From NCBI GenBank assembly GCA_003281065.1, contig QCDA01000004.1:1-64000 (forward strand): 64,000 bases of DNA, read 5' to 3'. A program made the translations under genes and the position numbers. This document shows positions 60,468 through 64,000 of the stretch, piece after piece. This stretch comes from Pelagibacteraceae bacterium AG-349-E10. GTDB lineage: Bacteria > Pseudomonadota > Alphaproteobacteria > HIMB59. Positions within the stretch are counted from its first letter, which is position 1. Each line of letters begins with the position of its first letter. The notes below the pieces were generated by a model that saw only the letters and a program-made list of their open reading frames with translations, ran no database searches and was not told where the DNA came from.

Positions 60468-62135
60468 ATGAAAAAAAGCAGAGACGATTATTTAACTTTA
60501 TTTTTCATTTCAATCATCGGATTTTATATTTTAATTTCGCTGGCTTTTCCAATGTACGCCATACTTTCAAAAAGTTTTGAAAATAAAGATGGTGATTTTA
60601 TTGGTTTTGAAAACTACCAAAGTTATTTTGAAAATAGTTCATTAGTTTATTCAATTTATAACAGTTTATTTGTATCCATAGTGACAATGGTCATTACTAT
60701 TTCTCTTGCCTTTGTCTTTGCATACGCTTTGACCAAAAGTCGTATGGCAGGAAAGGGAGTGTTCCGCTCCATAGCAATGATACCTATCTTGGTTCCTTCG
60801 TTGTTGTCAGGTATTTCACTCATTTACTTATTTGGTAAGCAAGGAATATTTAGAGAATTATTAATGGGTTATGAAATTTATGGACCTATCGGAATAATTA
60901 TCGCTGAGGTTTTTTATACCTTCCCTCATGCATTACTAATTATTGTGACAGCACTTTCAATTGGTGACGCAAGATTATATGAAGCAGCAAAAGTTTTAAG
61001 ATCAAAATCTATTCGAACTTTTTTTACTGTTACTCTACCTTCTGCAAAATACGGTGTGATAAGTGCGGCCTTTGTAGTTTTTACTTTAGTTATTACAGAT
61101 TTTGGAATTCCCAAAGTCATTGGAGGTAATTATAACGTTCTAGCAGTTGATGTTTACAAGCAAGTAATCGGTCAACAAAATTTTGAAATGGGTGCAGTTG
61201 TGAGTATGGTTTTAGTATTCCCTGCTCTTATAGCATTTGCAGTTGATCGCATAGTACAACGAAAACAAGTAGCAATATTAACTTCTCGTTCTGTCGTGCA
61301 TGAGCCTAATGAGAGCAAAACTTTCGATAGAATTATGTTTGGTTATTGTTCAGTAATTTCAGTGCTAATCTTAACTATTTTAGGGATGTGTTTGTACGCA
61401 AGCCTTGTTACTTTTTGGCCATATAATTTAACTCTTTCATTAAAAAACTATCAATTCGACCTTATGGATGGAGGAGGTTGGGACTCTTATTACAATTCAA
61501 TTCGAATGGCTTCATATACTGCAGTCTTTGGAACCATAGCTGTTTTTGCGGGCGCCTATTTTGTCGAAAAGGCCAGAAGCCTTAAAACGGGACGATCGAT
61601 ACTTCACTTACTATCAATGATGCCGATGGCCATACCTGGATTAGTTTTAGGACTTGCTTACATTTTCTTTTTTAATCATCCAGATAATCCTTTGAACTTT
61701 TTATATGGAACGATGGCTATATTGGTCATTTGTACCATTACTCACTTTTATACAGTTTCTCATTTGACAGCTCTTACATCTTTAAAGCAAATAGACAATG
61801 AATTTGAGCATGTCTCATCATCACTAAAACAACCTTTTTACAAAACTTTTTTTCGTGTCACGGTACCCATTAGCCTTCCAGCTATATTTGAAATAGGAAT
61901 TTACTTTTTTGTTAACGCTATGACTACTGTATCGGCTGTAGTTTTCCTATACAGCTCAAAAACAACCTTAGCTTCTGTAGCAGTTCTAAATATGGATGAT
62001 GCTGGAGATATAGCTCCTGCGGCAGCTATGGGTATGATGATTTTTTATACAAATGCTGCTGTAAGAATAGTTTATGTACTTATAACTAAAAAGATTTTAG
62101 TTCGTTTTCAAAATTGGAGACTCAAAACAGCCTAG
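60468..62135 (+). CDS. 2-Aminoethylphosphonate-type ABC transporter, fused permease (PhnU2-like)
   Basis: 555 residues, about twelve membrane helices in two permease halves; the first EAA loop is GDARLYEAAKVLRSKSIRTFFTVTLPS (cited by YEAAKVLRSKSIRTFF), the second IDNEFEHVSSSLKQPFYKTFFRVTVP (cited by EFEHVSSSLKQPFYKTF). A fused double permease is the form found in ferric-iron and aminoethylphosphonate importers. It completes the transporter with the preceding two genes. It ends 44 bases before the kinase gene. Confidence 0.86.
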   Translation: MKKSRDDYLTLFFISIIGFYILISLAFPMYAILSKSFENKDGDFIGFENYQSYFENSSLVYSIYNSLFVSIVTMVITISLAFVFAYALTKSRMAGKGVFRSIAMIPILVPSLLSGISLIYLFGKQGIFRELLMGYEIYGPIGIIIAEVFYTFPHALLIIVTALSIGDARLYEAAKVLRSKSIRTFFTVTLPSAKYGVISAAFVVFTLVITDFGIPKVIGGNYNVLAVDVYKQVIGQQNFEMGAVVSMVLVFPALIAFAVDRIVQRKQVAILTSRSVVHEPNESKTFDRIMFGYCSVISVLILTILGMCLYASLVTFWPYNLTLSLKNYQFDLMDGGGWDSYYNSIRMASYTAVFGTIAVFAGAYFVEKARSLKTGRSILHLLSMMPMAIPGLVLGLAYIFFFNHPDNPLNFLYGTMAILVICTITHFYTVSHLTALTSLKQIDNEFEHVSSSLKQPFYKTFFRVTVPISLPAIFEIGIYFFVNAMTTVSAVVFLYSSKTTLASVAVLNMDDAGDIAPAAAMGMMIFYTNAAVRIVYVLITKKILVRFQNWRLKTA

Positions 62136-62179
62136 AGATATAAATGATTGATATTATTAGCTGAGTTCTAAATTATTTT

Positions 62180-63376
62180 ATGTTCATTAAAGAAAACATT
62201 ATTTTTCTTTTCTTAATATTTTTAAGCAACTTATCTTTATTATTTTTTTTTCAAATAGATGTAATTCTTATTGTTATCTTTTTTGAGATCTTATCTTTTT
62301 TTCTTGCTTTTAAGTTTATGCAATCAAGAAAGGTTAAAAATTCATTAGACGGTGCGCCGACTCAAGACCCTAATAACGAAATAGATCAAAAAATTATTTT
62401 AAAGTTCTTTGATCAATATCCGTATCCAGTTTTTATTCTAGAAAGCGACTTTATTATTTACTATCAAAATTCAGAGGCCTTACGAGCTTATGGAGAAAAT
62501 AAAGATAAAGATATAATCTCAGTAATTCGTGATTATGATTTCATCTCTCAATTAGAAGAATTTAAAAAAAATAATAGTTACAATATTTTTAATTGGAATA
62601 AACCACTACCAAGTAATCAATATTTTAAAACAGAAGTTCTGAAGCTCTCAAAATTTTATGTTTTAACTTTTGTTGAAACAACTTCACAGAAAAACAAAGA
62701 TGAAAAATACAATGATAGCTTAACCAGTTTAACACATGAGCTAAAAACACCTCTTTCTGTGATTATTGGCTATTTAGAGACAATTAATTTGAATAATTTG
62801 TCAAATCAAGAAAATCAAAAATACTTGGAGATAATTAACTCGAAGACATTTCAAATGAAAGATTTAATTGATCAAACACTCAAGTTGGATGAAATTGATT
62901 CTCTTGCAATTCAAAAGGTGAGTAATGATTTACATTCTTTATTGGAAAAATCATTAGATAATTATTCAATTTTATTTAAAAAAAAAGGTATCAAGCTCAA
63001 TACTGATATTTCAGAGTCTAAAGAGGTATTCTTTGACTTCACCCCAAATGATTTTGATTTTATTTTAAATAACCTTTTATCAAATGCTTTAAAATATACT
63101 CCCACAGGTAAAAATGTTTATGTTTCAGCAAATAAATCAATCAATGAAGCCTCTGTGCTTATTAAAGATGAGGGCATAGGCATATCTCAGGATGATTTAA
63201 AAAAAATAACGACTAAATTTTTTAGAGCTGACCAGAGTAGAAATAGTGAGACAGGAGGACATGGGCTGGGTCTTGCCATTGTGGATAAATTACTCTCAAA
63301 AAATGGACATAAACTAAAATTTTCAAGCACTTTAGGTGTAGGTTCTAGCTTTCAGATAAATATTAGTTTGTCATAA
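62180..63376 (+). CDS. phoR: PhoR-like sensor histidine kinase
   Basis: 398 residues. Two adjacent membrane helices (about 7-24 and 28-45) are followed by a PAS-like domain (75-170), HisKA with SLTHELKTPLSVIIGYLE (phospho-acceptor H186), and a HATPase with NLLSNALKYTPTG (N box), DEGIGIS and HGLGLAIV (G boxes). The absence of a large periplasmic loop is the PhoR plan. Its place between a phosphonate transporter and pstS supports phosphate-starvation signalling. The partner phoB is not in the window and may lie after pstS. Confidence 0.87.
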   Translation: MFIKENIIFLFLIFLSNLSLLFFFQIDVILIVIFFEILSFFLAFKFMQSRKVKNSLDGAPTQDPNNEIDQKIILKFFDQYPYPVFILESDFIIYYQNSEALRAYGENKDKDIISVIRDYDFISQLEEFKKNNSYNIFNWNKPLPSNQYFKTEVLKLSKFYVLTFVETTSQKNKDEKYNDSLTSLTHELKTPLSVIIGYLETINLNNLSNQENQKYLEIINSKTFQMKDLIDQTLKLDEIDSLAIQKVSNDLHSLLEKSLDNYSILFKKKGIKLNTDISESKEVFFDFTPNDFDFILNNLLSNALKYTPTGKNVYVSANKSINEASVLIKDEGIGISQDDLKKITTKFFRADQSRNSETGGHGLGLAIVDKLLSKNGHKLKFSSTLGVGSSFQINISLS

Positions 63377-63458
63377 ATCTTTAATATTTATTTGATAATT
63401 ATTTCATAATTAAATTTTAATTTAAAGACAGTTAAACAATCAAATAAGGAAAATAAAA

Positions 63459-64000
63459 ATGGAAAAAATTTTTACAGTAATAACTCTCTTAGCATTTGCC
63501 TCAAGTGCTTACGCTAGAGATACAATTAGTATTGTTGGATCTTCTACAGTCTTCCCTTATGCAACAATTGGTGCAGAGAGATTCAGTGAAGAGGGTTATA
63601 ATGGAGCTACTATTGAGCCCACTGGAACTGGTGGAGGCATGAAATTATTCTGCGGTGGTTTAGGAACTAACTTTCCTGATATCACTAACGCTTCAAGACC
63701 TATGAAGGCAAAAGAAGCAAAACTTTGTTTAGATAATGGCGTTACAGATGTTATTGAAGTAGTTCTTGGCAACGATGGTTTAACCTTCTCTAATAGTGTT
63801 GACGCAGATAGATTCAGTTTAAAAAAAGAGCATATCTTTTTAGCAATGGCAGCTGAAGTTCCAGTTGACGGTAAAATTGTTACAAATCCTTATACCACTT
63901 GGAATGAAATTGATAGCTCATATCCAGAATACAAAATTGAAGTACTCGTTGCCCCTCCAACTTCAGGAACAAGAGATGCATTTGATGGCCTTGTTATGGA
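63459..64000 (+). CDS. pstS: Phosphate ABC transporter, substrate-binding protein PstS (5' part)
   Basis: The last gene, cut at the window end after 180 codons. ATG 63459 follows AAGGAAAAT. The signal peptide ends SAYA near residue 19, then ISIVGSSTVFPYA, PTGTGGGMKLFCGG and the phosphate-loop block APPTSGTRDAF, hallmarks of PstS. The mature protein captures phosphate in the periplasm for PstCAB. It lies 82 bases after phoR; the usual pstC, pstA, pstB and phoU would follow outside the window. Confidence 0.95.
   Translation, partial: MEKIFTVITLLAFASSAYARDTISIVGSSTVFPYATIGAERFSEEGYNGATIEPTGTGGGMKLFCGGLGTNFPDITNASRPMKAKEAKLCLDNGVTDVIEVVLGNDGLTFSNSVDADRFSLKKEHIFLAMAAEVPVDGKIVTNPYTTWNEIDSSYPEYKIEVLVAPPTSGTRDAFDGLVM

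Noticed and set aside
58313..62135. Ferric-iron (Fbp/Afu-type) ABC importer
   Set aside because: The fold and fused permease are shared with iron importers, but the binding protein's C-terminal tail and its oxidase neighbour fit the aminoethylphosphonate group better; iron remains the main alternative.
63377..63458. Pho box before pstS and before the phosphonate-binding protein gene (58202-58312)
   Set aside because: Fragments such as GACAG and CAGTCA occur, but no pair of CTGTCAT-like repeats with the 11-base period could be found in either leader.

Overview
The window is AT-rich, densely packed chromosome from a streamlined free-living marine alphaproteobacterium. Three things suggest this: the gene order of the first 21 kb is the classical alphaproteobacterial origin-proximal block, intergenic gaps are mostly a few bases, and the genome carries a proteorhodopsin with a full retinal pathway and marine-style phosphorus and phosphonate uptake. 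A SAR11-like or HIMB59/AEGEAN-169-like lineage is my inference, not a proven placement. No tRNA, rRNA, insertion sequence, prophage or CRISPR array was seen. No gap without a gene exceeds 300 bases; the longest are 3877-4110 and 24910-25132.

Region 1 (1-13 kb) runs mnmG (partial), mnmE, a GDPD phosphodiesterase, rho, maf, aroE, coaE, dnaQ, a Tim44-like gene, smr, hslUV, hisBHAF and a HIT protein. A near-perfect parS site overlaps the GTG start of mnmG. The divergent rho/maf gap lies where other alphaproteobacteria often have oriC. Region 2 (12.6-21.7 kb) holds a DolP-like BON lipoprotein, rsmI, an LpoA-like lipoprotein, rdgB, rph and the hrcA-grpE-dnaK-dnaJ stress operon, then ogt. A heat-shock sigma-factor promoter precedes dnaK, and DnaJ has an altered zinc-binding domain.

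Region 3 (21.7-37.4 kb) is metabolic and accessory: GPH and DMT transporters, small secreted proteins, a gamma-family trans-sulfuration enzyme with a cysteine-synthase-like partner, cytochrome b561, a tungstate/molybdate ABC transporter, a c'-type cytochrome, a periplasmic rhodanese, dapB, nth, pyruvate carboxylase and ispH. Two look-alike hairpins with purine-rich/CUUCCUCCUC loops lie at 21.7 and 25.0 kb on opposite strands.

Region 4 (37.4-44.3 kb) is a complete phototrophy locus. Proteorhodopsin-crtI-crtB-crtY-blh run on the minus strand, with a strong terminator hairpin between rhodopsin and crtI. A small membrane protein and crtE run the other way. IspH next door supplies isoprenoid precursors; CrtE, CrtB, CrtI and CrtY make beta-carotene; Blh cleaves it to retinal for the pump.

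Region 5 (44-53.6 kb) contains small envelope proteins, an SMP-30-type lactonase, msrA, tsaB, a polysaccharide deacetylase, a Bax-type glucosaminidase, an Nfu-type Fe-S scaffold, trpS and glnD. Region 6 (53.7-64 kb) is a phosphorus-acquisition island: PhoU-like plus PiT phosphate permease, an FAD amine oxidase of the phosphonate-associated type, a DMT transporter, a HAD phosphatase, a 2-aminoethylphosphonate-type ABC transporter, a PhoR-like kinase and the start of pstS, which is cut by the window edge.
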